Below, piece after piece: positions 7,703 through 15,693 of a stretch of DNA of 37,735 nt. The notes under the pieces are model-generated. The model did no database searches, was not told the origin of the DNA, and saw only the letters and a program-made list of their open reading frames with translations. A program made the position numbers and the translations under genes. This DNA is from Bacillota bacterium (GTDB lineage: Bacteria > Bacillota > Clostridia > Lachnospirales > Lachnospiraceae), in assembly GCA_023415595.1 (NCBI GenBank), contig JAEZJW010000051.1, positions 1 to 37,735 of the forward strand, read 5' to 3'. Each line of letters opens with the position of its first letter. The first letter of the stretch is position 1.

Positions 7703-7801
7703 GAGAAAGAAAATGAAAGAGAACTGAAATCAGTAGGATTTTTTAATTGAAGTGAAGCAGGTAATAGGAGCATCATACTTCGAAAGGAAGGGGAAATCGG
7801 A

Positions 7802-8365
7802 GTGGAAGCGATAGAAGCAATCTATAAAAGAAGAAGTATTCGAAATTATCTTGACCGTGAGGTGGATCAGGATACGATCATAGCTTTGATTAAGGCGGCT
7901 ACTGCGGCTCCGACTGCAGCGAATTGCCAGCCCTGGGAGTTTGTCGTTGTAACTGAACCTGATAAAATGGCAGAGCTGAAGGATAAATTGATATTTGCAA
8001 AATACAATGCTCCGGCTGCTATTGTTGTATGCGGTAATATGAAGCTGGCTTTTAAGGGAATTACACAGGAAATGTGGGTTCAGGATTGCAGTGCAGCCTT
8101 GCAGAACATATTAATCGCTGCAACAGGGCTTGGACTAGGTACAGTATGGATCGGAGTATACCCAAATCCGGGAACTGTGAAAATTGTAAAAGAGGCACTG
8201 AACATTCCGGAGCATGTAAAACCACTTGGAATCGTATATGTCGGCTACCCTGCCGAGGAGAAGGAAGCCAGAACACGGTATGATGATAAGAGGGTATACT
8301 GGCAGGAATATGAACCGAAGCGGAAGCATAGAACGAAGGATAAGCCTGTCATTGGGCACTATTGA
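7802..8365 (+). CDS. Nitroreductase family protein
   Basis: FMN-dependent oxidoreductase of the nitroreductase superfamily, 187 aa. It begins MEAIEAIYKRRSIRNYLDRE, the usual FMN-phosphate-binding 'RRSxRxY' start. APTAANCQPWEFVVV contacts the flavin, and the later GLGTVWIGVYP and PLGIVYVGYPAEE are typical of the family. The start is GTG with AAAGGAAGGGG about 8 nt upstream. The substrate is unknown; such enzymes reduce nitro compounds, quinones or flavins with NAD(P)H. It lies about 100 nt from the next gene and may be transcribed separately. Confidence 0.9.
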   Translation: MEAIEAIYKRRSIRNYLDREVDQDTIIALIKAATAAPTAANCQPWEFVVVTEPDKMAELKDKLIFAKYNAPAAIVVCGNMKLAFKGITQEMWVQDCSAALQNILIAATGLGLGTVWIGVYPNPGTVKIVKEALNIPEHVKPLGIVYVGYPAEEKEARTRYDDKRVYWQEYEPKRKHRTKDKPVIGHY

Positions 8366-8472
8366 CTGAATACTTGTATATCGGAGCAGCATAGATTACA
8401 GACAGAACCTACGATAAGAGGAGCCTGAAAAAGTGATAAGGTGAATTCTTAACTATAAATGGGGGTGTATCT

Positions 8473-9492
8473 ATGAAGAAGTATTTAAGCAGAAGGAGCA
8501 TAACGATATTCCTGGTACTATTGCTGGTTGTATTAAGTTTTTGTCTTGTTCCCAGAATCAATCAGATACGGACGATCTTAAGCTTAACCAAAGTGGATGA
8601 TTATCCTTTATACTATATGAAATATTATGGCAGCTATCATATGAATTATGATATAAATAATCCCGAGCCGGGCAATGATAGAGCGCAAACCTCTCATTAT
8701 ACGAATGATTTTTCGATGAAGTGCAGCAGCTTTCTTGCAAGAAATGAAAATGGTGATCCGATCTTTTGCAGAAATCTTGATTATGATCTGTTAAGTCATC
8801 CGATTACAGTTTTACATACGAATCCCCCAGGAAAAAATGCTTCGTTAGTAACGGCAGATTTATTTTACCTTGGATATAGTTATAGTAATCCCCCGACAAA
8901 TTCAATTTTTAATAACCAGAGACTTCTGGATGCACCTAGAATAACAATTGATGGGATGAATGAGTATGGTTTATCCTTGGCGATACTCAGTGTACCCTAT
9001 GCAAAACCGACACTGGATCCGAATAAATTGACCACAGATGAAGTGGGAGCAAACAGGATACTGCTGGATCATGCGAAGACTGTGGAGGAAGCCATTGAGG
9101 AATTAAATAAGATAAATATAAAATTCCATAATAGCGCTGCTCACTTTATGATAGCGGATGCTGGCGGAAATTCGGCTGTTGTTGAATTTATCAAAGGTGA
9201 GATGAAGGTAGTGAGAAATGAGAAGTCTTGGCAGGTATGTACTAATTTCGTTCTTTCCGAAGACATCTATGGTAAGGTAGGAAAGGATCGTTATGATCTG
9301 GCAGAGAAGGTACTGCAGGAGAAGAATGGCGTTCTCTCGGAAGAGGAAGCGATGGACCTGCTTTCCAAAGTATCCCAGAGCGGTACCATGTGGTCGGTCA
9401 TCTATAACTTAAAAACAGGAGATACCTCTATCGCAATGGGCAGAAAGTTTGATCAGATCAACGAATTTCATCTTGATATGAAGGAAGAATAA
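8473..9492 (+). CDS. Membrane-anchored Ntn amide hydrolase (linear C-N hydrolase/C45-like)
   Basis: 339-aa protein with an N-terminal membrane segment (about 9-28, SITIFLVLLLVVLSFCLV), so the catalytic part probably faces outside. The motif KCSSFLARNENGDPIFCRNLDYD carries the likely nucleophile Cys84 plus the Arg-Asn-x-Asp cluster of the choloylglycine hydrolase/acyl-transferase Ntn superfamily. The ITIDGMNEYGLSLAIL and AEKVL/DLLSKVSQSGTMWSVIYNLKT segments fit the same fold. The Cys must be freed by processing if the family rule holds. The substrate is unknown (N-acyl amides, bile salts and beta-lactams are known for relatives). It is followed 29 nt later by a LuxE-like gene. Confidence 0.8.
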   Translation: MKKYLSRRSITIFLVLLLVVLSFCLVPRINQIRTILSLTKVDDYPLYYMKYYGSYHMNYDINNPEPGNDRAQTSHYTNDFSMKCSSFLARNENGDPIFCRNLDYDLLSHPITVLHTNPPGKNASLVTADLFYLGYSYSNPPTNSIFNNQRLLDAPRITIDGMNEYGLSLAILSVPYAKPTLDPNKLTTDEVGANRILLDHAKTVEEAIEELNKINIKFHNSAAHFMIADAGGNSAVVEFIKGEMKVVRNEKSWQVCTNFVLSEDIYGKVGKDRYDLAEKVLQEKNGVLSEEEAMDLLSKVSQSGTMWSVIYNLKTGDTSIAMGRKFDQINEFHLDMKEE

Positions 9493-9521
9493 ACTGCAAA
9501 TGAAATGGAGGAATTACCGGT

Positions 9522-10637
9522 ATGGATGATCGAAGGAAGCTATTTACCTATCCTAAACTTTATGATTATCAGGGGACGGACAAATTGTTCGTTAATGCTG
9601 CTATAAGAAATGTGATGTATCACCAAAAGCATTGTAAGGATTATGCTGCTATACTGTCAGACAGAAAATTTAGCGTTAAACAGATTAAATCTACTGCTGA
9701 TATTGCTAAGATACCTGTGATCCCGACTCTTTATCTAAAATCCCATAAGCTTCAGTCAATGCCGATGAACAAGCTACTTATTAATGCAACCTCCTCCGGA
9801 ACCAAGGGAAAGAAAAGCCATATCGGATTTGATGCTAAAGGGCTTTATTATGGAGCTTATATGGTACTACGAACTGCAGCTTATCATAAATTACTTTCTG
9901 CCAAACCAACTAATTATATCGTTCTGGGCTACAAGCCTGATAAAAATAACCATACCATAATCTCGAAAACAGCTTTCGGAGCCACTTTCTTTGCTCCTGC
10001 CCTTAGACGATGCTATGCTTTAAAATCATCACCGGAGGGATATCAGCTTGACCTTAAGGGGTTAAAAAAAGCTCTGATAAGCTACAGCCGTAAGCCCTTT
10101 CCAGTCAGGCTGATCGGATTTCCTGCATATACTTATTTTTTCCTTCAGGAGCTTAAAAATTCCGGTATACATTTAAAGCTGCATAAGGATTCCATGGTGC
10201 TATTGGGGGGTGGCTGGAAACAGTTTTATACAGAAAAGGTCGATAAAAACACTCTGTATGCCTTAATTGAAGAGGTTCTGGGGATAAAAACAGAAAATTG
10301 CCGTGAATTCTTTGGCGCAGCTGAGCATCCAATTATTTATTGTGACTGCAAAAATCATCATTTTCATGTCCCAATCTATAGCAGAGTGATTATACGGGAT
10401 GTCAATACGATGCAGCCCGTTAAAAATGGTGAAATTGGTTTAATAAACCTGCTGACACCGATGATAGACAGTATGCCATTAATCAGTGTCATGACGGACG
10501 ACTTGGGTATATTACATGATGGAGCCGAATGTGGGTGTGGAATTACAGCCCCGTATTTTGAAATCATTGGACGGGTGGGAATGCAGGATATTAAGACCTG
10601 TGCAGCAGGAGCAGCTGAACTTTTGGACAACCAATAG
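9522..10637 (+). CDS. LuxE-like acyl-protein synthetase
   Basis: 371-aa member of the LuxE acyl-protein synthetase family, related to acyl-adenylate enzymes: it activates a carboxylic acid with ATP and passes the acyl group to its partner reductase. Seen: LLINATSSGTKGKKSHIGFD (the Ser/Thr/Gly phosphate loop), the VLLGGGWKQF core, REFFGAAEHPIIYCDC, and the C-terminal KTCAAGAAELL with Cys360 where family members carry the acyl-accepting cysteine. ATGGAGG lies upstream of the start. The LuxC-like gene follows 31 nt later, the normal functional pair. No luxA, luxB or luxD is seen. Confidence 0.85.
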   Translation: MDDRRKLFTYPKLYDYQGTDKLFVNAAIRNVMYHQKHCKDYAAILSDRKFSVKQIKSTADIAKIPVIPTLYLKSHKLQSMPMNKLLINATSSGTKGKKSHIGFDAKGLYYGAYMVLRTAAYHKLLSAKPTNYIVLGYKPDKNNHTIISKTAFGATFFAPALRRCYALKSSPEGYQLDLKGLKKALISYSRKPFPVRLIGFPAYTYFFLQELKNSGIHLKLHKDSMVLLGGGWKQFYTEKVDKNTLYALIEEVLGIKTENCREFFGAAEHPIIYCDCKNHHFHVPIYSRVIIRDVNTMQPVKNGEIGLINLLTPMIDSMPLISVMTDDLGILHDGAECGCGITAPYFEIIGRVGMQDIKTCAAGAAELLDNQ

Positions 10638-10668
10638 CAAAATATTACCGTTGCAGAAAGGAGCAGCC

Positions 10669-11961
10669 ATGATCTTAGTAAATGGAAGTATATTATCTTC
10701 TGATGAAATAATTAATATTCTCCCCACGATGGAAAAGCGGGTTTGTAATACTCTGCAGAAGCCTTTACTTGATCCGATGCTTGTAGTGGAAGCCTGTCAT
10801 CAGCTGGCGACTAAGATTGAACAGGGTCGCTATCAGGAGCTGATCGAGCAGTTGATAACAGAGGAACATATCACAGCTGAACAGATAGAGACAGCGAAAA
10901 ATATGTTTAAAAGAGAAAGCCTTCTATATAAACTAAATTTTGAACTGGGTAAAGCTCCTGGTAATAGGAAGCTTTCTTCTGCTGACAATAAAAAAGATTC
11001 TATCTGCGTGAGGAGAATGCCTCTCGGGGTTCTATTTCACATAGCAGCTGGCAATGTCGATGGATTACCTGCGTACAGCGTGATAGAAGGTCTTCTGGCA
11101 GGGAATATCAATATTTTAAAGCCTCCGGCTGCAGATCATGGTCTAACAATAAAACTTCTAAATGAATTAGTAAAGCTTGAACCTGTTTTATCAGATTATA
11201 TCTATGTCTTTGATATCTCCTCCAATGATCTGACCAGCATGCAGACCATGACAAAATGTGCCAATGCAATTGTGGTGTGGGGCGGTGATACGGCAATTAA
11301 GGAAGTTCGAAAGTTAGCCACGCCGAATACACAGATAATTGAGTGGGGCCATAAAATCAGCTTTGCTTATGTAACAAAACAAGGAATGAGCATGGATTCA
11401 GAATTGATCGATTTAGCTCATCATATTCTGAGTACAAAGCAGCTACTATGCAGCTCCTGCCAAGGAGTTTACCTTGATACCCATGAGGAGTCTGATATTT
11501 ATCATTTTAGCGAAAAATTTATTACCATATTGGATCAGGCTGCCCGTAGTTATCCTTCTCCTGGAATCGGGATTAGGGCACAACTCACCCTTCTGATTTA
11601 TAATCAAGAGTTGGAAGCATATAAAGGCGGCAAAAAGATCTATCGCAGTGAAAACTGCAGCATTATTGCTTCGAATGATAAAAAACTTGAGGTATCTTTC
11701 ACATACGGTAATTGTTGGGTCAAATCACTTCCAAGGGAATTTATTATTACGAGACTTCACAAGTATAAGGGATATCTGCAGACAGTTGGTTTGGTGTGCG
11801 GACAGGAGGAAAGAGAGGAATTATCTAATTACCTATTAAGAGCAGGTGCAACAAGAGTTACGCACGCAGGCGATATGTCACGGATGTTCTCCGGTGAAGC
11901 TCATGACGGGGAATACCCGTTGCAAAGATATTCAAAGATTGTAGAATTTAACGAGTCGTGA
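10669..11961 (+). CDS. LuxC-like acyl-CoA/acyl-protein reductase
   Basis: 430-aa LuxC-family reductase, which reduces an enzyme-bound acyl group to an aldehyde with NADPH. Seen: RRMPLGVLFHIAAGNVDGLP (cofactor-binding start of the aldehyde-dehydrogenase-like fold), AIVVWGGDTAI, and STKQLLCSSCQGVY with the likely catalytic Cys261. The frame is open back to 10516 inside luxE, but the ATG at 10669 is preceded by GAAAGGAG and gives a normal length. As the last gene of the operon it would make a fatty or other aldehyde from the LuxE product. The true substrate is unknown. Confidence 0.85.
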   Translation: MILVNGSILSSDEIINILPTMEKRVCNTLQKPLLDPMLVVEACHQLATKIEQGRYQELIEQLITEEHITAEQIETAKNMFKRESLLYKLNFELGKAPGNRKLSSADNKKDSICVRRMPLGVLFHIAAGNVDGLPAYSVIEGLLAGNINILKPPAADHGLTIKLLNELVKLEPVLSDYIYVFDISSNDLTSMQTMTKCANAIVVWGGDTAIKEVRKLATPNTQIIEWGHKISFAYVTKQGMSMDSELIDLAHHILSTKQLLCSSCQGVYLDTHEESDIYHFSEKFITILDQAARSYPSPGIGIRAQLTLLIYNQELEAYKGGKKIYRSENCSIIASNDKKLEVSFTYGNCWVKSLPREFIITRLHKYKGYLQTVGLVCGQEEREELSNYLLRAGATRVTHAGDMSRMFSGEAHDGEYPLQRYSKIVEFNES

Positions 11962-12035
11962 ATAATACTATTTCCATACTTAGCATAGATGTTGTTCGTA
12001 CTTTATTTTGTTAGTACCCACTATTGCTTAAATAA

Positions 12036-12064
12036 TTGACAAAAGTAAACATCTTTGATATAAT
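12036..12064 (+). promoter_or_regulatory. Consensus promoter of the DUF1428 gene
   Basis: TTGACA (12036-12041) and TATAAT (12059-12064) with a 17-nt spacer. The Fur-type box starts within the -10 element and covers the start site. Confidence 0.85.
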
Positions 12065-12081
12065 TGATAATCATTATCAAT
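12063..12081. promoter_or_regulatory. Fur-type operator (7-1-7 box)
   Basis: ATTGATAATCATTATCAAT is a perfect 9-1-9 inverted repeat containing TGATAAT-N-ATTATCA, the known 7-1-7 Fur-box consensus of Firmicutes. It differs from the PerR box (TTATAAT-N-ATTATAA) at defined bases. Its place over the -10 and start site predicts repression when iron is plentiful. Confidence 0.85.
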
Positions 12082-12180
12082 TAGTTATCATAGTAAAAAT
12101 TATTGACAGATATGCCAAGACAAGTTTGAGTATGTGGTAATTTACAATTAAAATACTTGGGAAAAAGGAGGTTGTTAATT

Positions 12181-12561
12181 ATGGCAAAATATGTAGACGG
12201 ATTTGTACTAGTAGTACCAAAAGATAAAGTTGAGGAATATAAGAAAATGGCAGAAAGTGGCCGTGATACATGGATGAAGTATGGTGCACTTGAATACTAT
12301 GAATGTCGTGGAGATGACCTTATCCCACAGGATATGGGTGATGAGAAAGTGCGCGCATTTACTGAAATGACAGGAGCAACAAGTAGTGATACTGTTTGGT
12401 TCTCATATATAGTCTTTAAATCCAAAGAACATCGAGATGAGGTCAATGCTAAAGTATTTGAAGAAATGAGTAAACAGATGGAAGAACATCAAGACATGTC
12501 GATGCCTTTTGACATGATGAAAATGGCTTATGGCGGTTTTCAAGTTGAAGTCGAAGGCTAG
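12181..12561 (+). CDS. DUF1428 family protein
   Basis: 127-aa cytosolic protein of the DUF1428 family (dimeric alpha-beta barrel relatives). MAKYVDGFVLVVPKDKVEEY, the central ALEYYECRGDDL, FSYIVFKSKEHRDEVNAKVF and the end AYGGFQVEVEG match the usual pattern. The function is not established in general. The ATG at 12181 has AAAAAGGAGG 8 nt upstream, and the frame's earlier ATG at 12157 lacks one. The gene has its own consensus promoter with a perfect Fur box and its own terminator, so it is probably a single-gene iron-responsive unit. Confidence 0.88.
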   Translation: MAKYVDGFVLVVPKDKVEEYKKMAESGRDTWMKYGALEYYECRGDDLIPQDMGDEKVRAFTEMTGATSSDTVWFSYIVFKSKEHRDEVNAKVFEEMSKQMEEHQDMSMPFDMMKMAYGGFQVEVEG

Positions 12562-12581
12562 AGACAAGATATAAAGTTACG

Positions 12582-12613
12582 AAGCCGTTCTCAGCAATGA
12601 GAGCGGCTTTTAT
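12582..12613 (+). terminator. Terminator after the DUF1428 gene
   Basis: AAGCCGTTCTCA-gcaa-TGAGAGCGGCTT (one G-T pair) with a GNRA-type loop, followed by TTAT. Confidence 0.85.
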
Positions 12614-12659
12614 AAACTTAGCAGTGAATATGATGTTTTACATGTAATGAATTTTAAAT

Positions 12660-12731
12660 GTTGTTCCAGGTGCGATTTTTGAAGAAATTGATGGACAAGA
12701 TCATATGTTTTTACGAAGGTATAGTAGCTAA
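12660..12731 (+). pseudogene. Possible gene remnant
   Basis: A 23-codon stretch ending in TAA reads VVPGAIFEEIDGQDHMFLRR and then YSS. It looks like the natural C-terminal tail of a protein, but no start or upstream body is present (a stop lies 4 codons before). I cannot assign a family. It may be the leftover of a deleted gene next to the DHFR-fold genes, or chance. Confidence 0.3.
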
Positions 12732-12762
12732 AATTCATTCAAATCGGTTAAGGAGGTGTATT

Positions 12763-13314
12763 ATGAGAAAACTAATCATGTGGAATTTGATTACTCTTGA
12801 TGGATACTTTGAAGGTGCAAACAGCTGGGATTTGGATTTTCATGAACGTGTATATTGCAAAGAGTTTGAGGATTTTAGTATTGAACAATTGAAATCAACC
12901 GATATTCTTGTGTTCGGCAAAACGACCTATATTGGCATGGCTGATTATTGGACTACGACAGAAGAGAATGTAGAAATGGCAAAATATATGAATGAAATTC
13001 CAAAGGCAGTCTGCTCCACAACACTCAAATCCGCTAATTGGAACAATACAACAATCATAAGCAATGCTGTTGTGGATATCGCCAGGTTAAAAACAGAGGG
13101 AAACGGAAATATGTCTGTGTTTGGTAGTGGGAATCTCTCTGAAGTTTTAATGAAAGCTGGATTATTTGATGAATTCCGCTTATGCGTCTCACCAGTTTTT
13201 CTAGGCAAAGGGAGGCTCTTGTTCAATCAGGGAATACCAAATCAAAAGCTGAAACTAATTGAGGCGCGCCCTCTTGAAACAGGCGCCGTCATTCTTACAT
13301 ATACGCCAGATTAA
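12763..13314 (+). CDS. Dihydrofolate-reductase-fold protein (RibD C-terminal/YyaP-like)
   Basis: 183-aa NADPH-dependent reductase-like protein of the RibD C-terminal/DHFR family. It has MWNLITLDGYFEG at the N-terminus, the ILVFGKTTYIGMADYW segment of the cofactor site, MSVFGSGNLSEVLMKAGLFDE and VSPVFLGKGRLLF. The frame runs back to 12658, but the ATG at 12763 has AAGGAGG just upstream and fits the family start. The substrate is unknown; members are often annotated simply as 'dihydrofolate reductase family' and need not be true DHFR. A second, divergent copy lies 143 bp downstream. Confidence 0.85.
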   Translation: MRKLIMWNLITLDGYFEGANSWDLDFHERVYCKEFEDFSIEQLKSTDILVFGKTTYIGMADYWTTTEENVEMAKYMNEIPKAVCSTTLKSANWNNTTIISNAVVDIARLKTEGNGNMSVFGSGNLSEVLMKAGLFDEFRLCVSPVFLGKGRLLFNQGIPNQKLKLIEARPLETGAVILTYTPD

Positions 13315-13381
13315 CTCGAAAATGTAGTGGGATATCAATAGAGGTTGTCCTAGGCGATTATTTATTGTTTGCTAGCCCTTT

Positions 13382-13402
13382 GTAGGTACGGGGTTTACCT
13401 AC
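13382..13402. repeat. Small inverted repeat before the second DHFR-fold gene
   Basis: GTAGGTA-cggggtt-TACCTAC lies about 55 nt before the gene at 13458, in the usual operator zone. It could be a regulator site or a weak hairpin. Confidence 0.35.
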
Positions 13403-13457
13403 CAAATATATTTGACGAGTATTTGATTATTAAATTTAGATATGAAGGAGGCTTTCT

Positions 13458-14009
13458 ATGGGACATATAATCCTTATGATGAATGTAACATTAGATGGTT
13501 GTTGTGATCATACGCAGGGGATTGCGGATGAGGAGCTCCACCAGTATGCGATGGACCTGATGGACCAGGCCGATGGCATGCTTTTTGGACGTAAAATCTA
13601 CCAGTTGATGGAGAGTTACTGGCCGGACATAGCCAGCAGCAACGTCGGGACTCAATTCGAGATTGACTTTGCACACAAGATTGATGAGAAACCCAAGTAC
13701 GTTGTCTCGCGGACACTGGATCACGTAACATGGCAAAACTCTTTCTTATTGAAGGGGCAGGTTTCTGAGGAGGTGCCAAAGCTTTTGGCAGAAGGGAAAA
13801 CCCTACTCGTAAACGGTGGTCCCGGTCTTGGGTCCGCCCTAGCACAACTAGGCTTGGTGGATGAGTATCATTTCCTGGTACAGCCAATCGTTGCAGGTTG
13901 TGGCCCCCGATTACTTGGAGGCGTTAGCGAACGACTGGACCTGACACTGATGGAGACCAAAATCTTCGGATCCGGTGTCGTACTGCTCCGTTACATTCCT
14001 GTTTCATAG
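13458..14009 (+). CDS. Second dihydrofolate-reductase-fold protein
   Basis: 183-aa RibD-C/DHFR-like protein: MGHIILMMNVTLDG, GMLFGRKIYQLMESYWPDI, KTLLVNGGPGLGSALAQLGL and LVQPIVAGCGPRLLGG cover the same landmarks as the gene at 12763. The two sequences are otherwise quite different. Its DNA is visibly richer in G+C than both neighbours (for example GGACCAGGCCGATGG, GGCCCCCG), which suggests arrival by transfer and not a recent duplication. AAGGAGG precedes the ATG. The physiological substrate is unknown. Confidence 0.85.
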   Translation: MGHIILMMNVTLDGCCDHTQGIADEELHQYAMDLMDQADGMLFGRKIYQLMESYWPDIASSNVGTQFEIDFAHKIDEKPKYVVSRTLDHVTWQNSFLLKGQVSEEVPKLLAEGKTLLVNGGPGLGSALAQLGLVDEYHFLVQPIVAGCGPRLLGGVSERLDLTLMETKIFGSGVVLLRYIPVS

Positions 14010-14024
14010 AAAATGCAATAAACA

Positions 14025-14050
14025 AAAAAAGTTTTTTCAGCAAACTTTTT
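14025..14050 (+). terminator. Weak A/T hairpin after the second DHFR-fold gene
   Basis: AAAAAGTTT-tttcagc-AAACTTTTT is an A/T-only stem ending in T residues. It overlaps the in-frame 5' extension of the DUF1761 gene. Confidence 0.4.
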
Positions 14051-14075
14051 CCTCAGTTGGATATACTATTCCCCC

Positions 14076-14417
14076 ATGGTTCCATGGTTTAAAACATGGC
14101 AAATAGGTGTGGGCGCTGATCCAAATAAAAATAAAATGACCGAGGATGACAAGAAAAGCATGCCGAGACTCATGGGAGGTGCTGTCATTGCATCGTTCCT
14201 GTTTTCTTATGGCCTGCAGATCATCGTACATAGTGTTAATGCCAATGATTTTACATCAGGAGCTTTCATCGGATTTGTATTATGGATGGGATTTGTCATT
14301 ACGCATAGTCTGAATACACAATTTGAAGGTAGAAAACCCATCGTATTGGTCATAAATAATGTTCTTTATTTGTTGTCCTATACGATATTTGGAGGCATTA
14401 TAGCAGTATTAGGGTAA
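14076..14417 (+). CDS. DUF1761 membrane protein, N-terminus damaged
   Basis: 113 codons from the first ATG, with three membrane stretches (GGAVIASFLFSYGLQIIV, SGAFIGFVLWMGFVI, INNVLYLLSYTIFGGIIAVL) typical of DUF1761 proteins. Their normal N-terminus contains a 'WYSP..F...W' motif. Here the same frame continues upstream of the ATG as FFLSWIYYSPMVPWFKTWQ, so the homology begins before the ATG, yet no ATG, GTG or TTG occurs before an in-frame TAA at 14019. There is also no ribosome site before the ATG. The gene is therefore probably truncated or a fading pseudogene; function unknown. Confidence 0.65.
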   Translation: MVPWFKTWQIGVGADPNKNKMTEDDKKSMPRLMGGAVIASFLFSYGLQIIVHSVNANDFTSGAFIGFVLWMGFVITHSLNTQFEGRKPIVLVINNVLYLLSYTIFGGIIAVLG

Positions 14418-14487
14418 AAATGATTATTTTCGGGTTCATGAGAATAAAGTTCTTTTTTGAGGATTTGTAATATATTTTTTTGGTTAT

Positions 14488-14520
14488 TTAATAAAGGGAG
14501 AAGGTTATTCCTTCTCCCTT
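14488..14520 (-). terminator. Terminator of the tyrosine recombinase gene
   Basis: AAGGGAGAAGG-aataa-CCTTCTCCCTT on the minus strand, followed by TATTAAAT. The stop codon lies in the loop, so the stem includes the last codons of the gene. Confidence 0.75.
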
Positions 14521-15557
14521 AGCTTTACCACATTTGCAGCACTACGGCGGCGGCTGTCTTCAATCGCTGCGTAGTGCTTCTTTGTTGTATTGACATCCTT
14601 ATGTCCGAGCACATCGGCCACCAGGTAGATATCACCGGTTTCCCTGTACAGGCTGGTGCCGTAGGTGCTGCGGAGCTTATGGGGTGTGATTTTCTTAAGT
14701 TTGGTTACGGTCTGGGCATATTTCTTCACGAGGTTTTCAACGGAGCGGACATTCAGCCGTTTCTGCTGTAGGGAGAGGAAGAGGGCATTGGCATGTCCCT
14801 CCTCAGGAACGATCTGCTTGCGTTCTTCCAAGTAATTCAGTAAGGCATCCCGGACCTCATCACCGAAGTAAACGACTACCTCATACCCGCCCTTACGGCG
14901 GATCTTAATCCCGTTATTGTCAAAATCCACATCATTGATATCGAGTCCGACGCATTCACTGACACGGATCCCGGTCCCGAGCAGGAGAGTCATCAGAGCC
15001 AAGTCGCGTACCTTTGTTTTCTCATGATATTTCTGCTGGGTCTTCGTCATGTTTTCTGCTTTCTCTACCTCATCCAGCAGCTTTGCTACCTCATCAATCT
15101 CCAATCGGATTATTTCCTTCTGATGGAGCTTTGGAACACTGACGAAGGAAGCGGGATTCGTAGTGATCATTTCCTTCTTATAATAATAGTTATAGAAGCT
15201 TCGCAGGGAGACCAGCTTGCGCTTCTTACCGTTCTCCGTATTAATCCTTTCAATCTCGTCGGACTTATAATAGGTCAGGTAATCCAGATATTCTTCAATA
15301 TCGACCGGCTTGATTTGGTCCAGAATATCTACCCTCCAGTCAGTAATCGGGATATTCTTCAGGGAAGGGTTATTCGCTGCCAGAAAGTCGAAAAACACCC
15401 TCAGATCATAGGCATAAGCAATTCTGGTACGCGAGGACGAGGTAGGCTCGATTCCACGGAAAAAATATTTGCAGAAGCCCGGTAATTCTGCCTGGAGAGC
15501 ACGTAATCTTTCCGCATTATCAATATTCACCTGATCATGGTAATTTCGTTCTGACAT
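14505..15557 (-). CDS. Tyrosine recombinase (XerC/XerD-like)
   Basis: 350-aa site-specific recombinase with an N-terminal SAM-like core-binding domain (about 25-140, SSSRTRIAYAYDLRVFFDFL) and a C-terminal catalytic domain. The catalytic set is complete: Arg in GTGIRVSECVGL, Lys in RRKGGYE, His and Arg in HKLRSTYG, His in LGHKDVNTT and the nucleophile Tyr in KKHYAAI. No phage or transposon genes flank it, so it looks like a chromosomal Xer-type enzyme and not the integrase of an intact element. I saw no att repeats. Confidence 0.88.
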   Translation of the reverse strand: MSERNYHDQVNIDNAERLRALQAELPGFCKYFFRGIEPTSSSRTRIAYAYDLRVFFDFLAANNPSLKNIPITDWRVDILDQIKPVDIEEYLDYLTYYKSDEIERINTENGKKRKLVSLRSFYNYYYKKEMITTNPASFVSVPKLHQKEIIRLEIDEVAKLLDEVEKAENMTKTQQKYHEKTKVRDLALMTLLLGTGIRVSECVGLDINDVDFDNNGIKIRRKGGYEVVVYFGDEVRDALLNYLEERKQIVPEEGHANALFLSLQQKRLNVRSVENLVKKYAQTVTKLKKITPHKLRSTYGTSLYRETGDIYLVADVLGHKDVNTTKKHYAAIEDSRRRSAANVVKLREKE

Positions 15558-15693
15558 ACGATATCACGAACCTTTCTTCTGAGCATTCTTTCTGCTTATA
15601 TTGATTATACCAAATTATCTTATGGATACATTTTGAGATCTAAGAAACCTTATATTCTCAACCGCTAAATAATGAAAGCTTTTATCTATTGAT

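Noticed and set aside
12658..12762. N-terminal extension of the DHFR-fold protein at 12763
   Set aside because: No ribosome site before 12658 and the extension does not match the family; AAGGAGG supports 12763.
13474..13887. Minus-strand 137-codon frame inside the second DHFR-fold gene
   Set aside because: It is antisense to a well-supported gene, with Pro/Arg/Ser-rich nonsense composition caused by high G+C.
14505..15557. Integrase of a mobile element or prophage
   Set aside because: No phage, conjugation or transposase genes and no direct repeats at likely att sites; treated as a Xer-type chromosomal enzyme.
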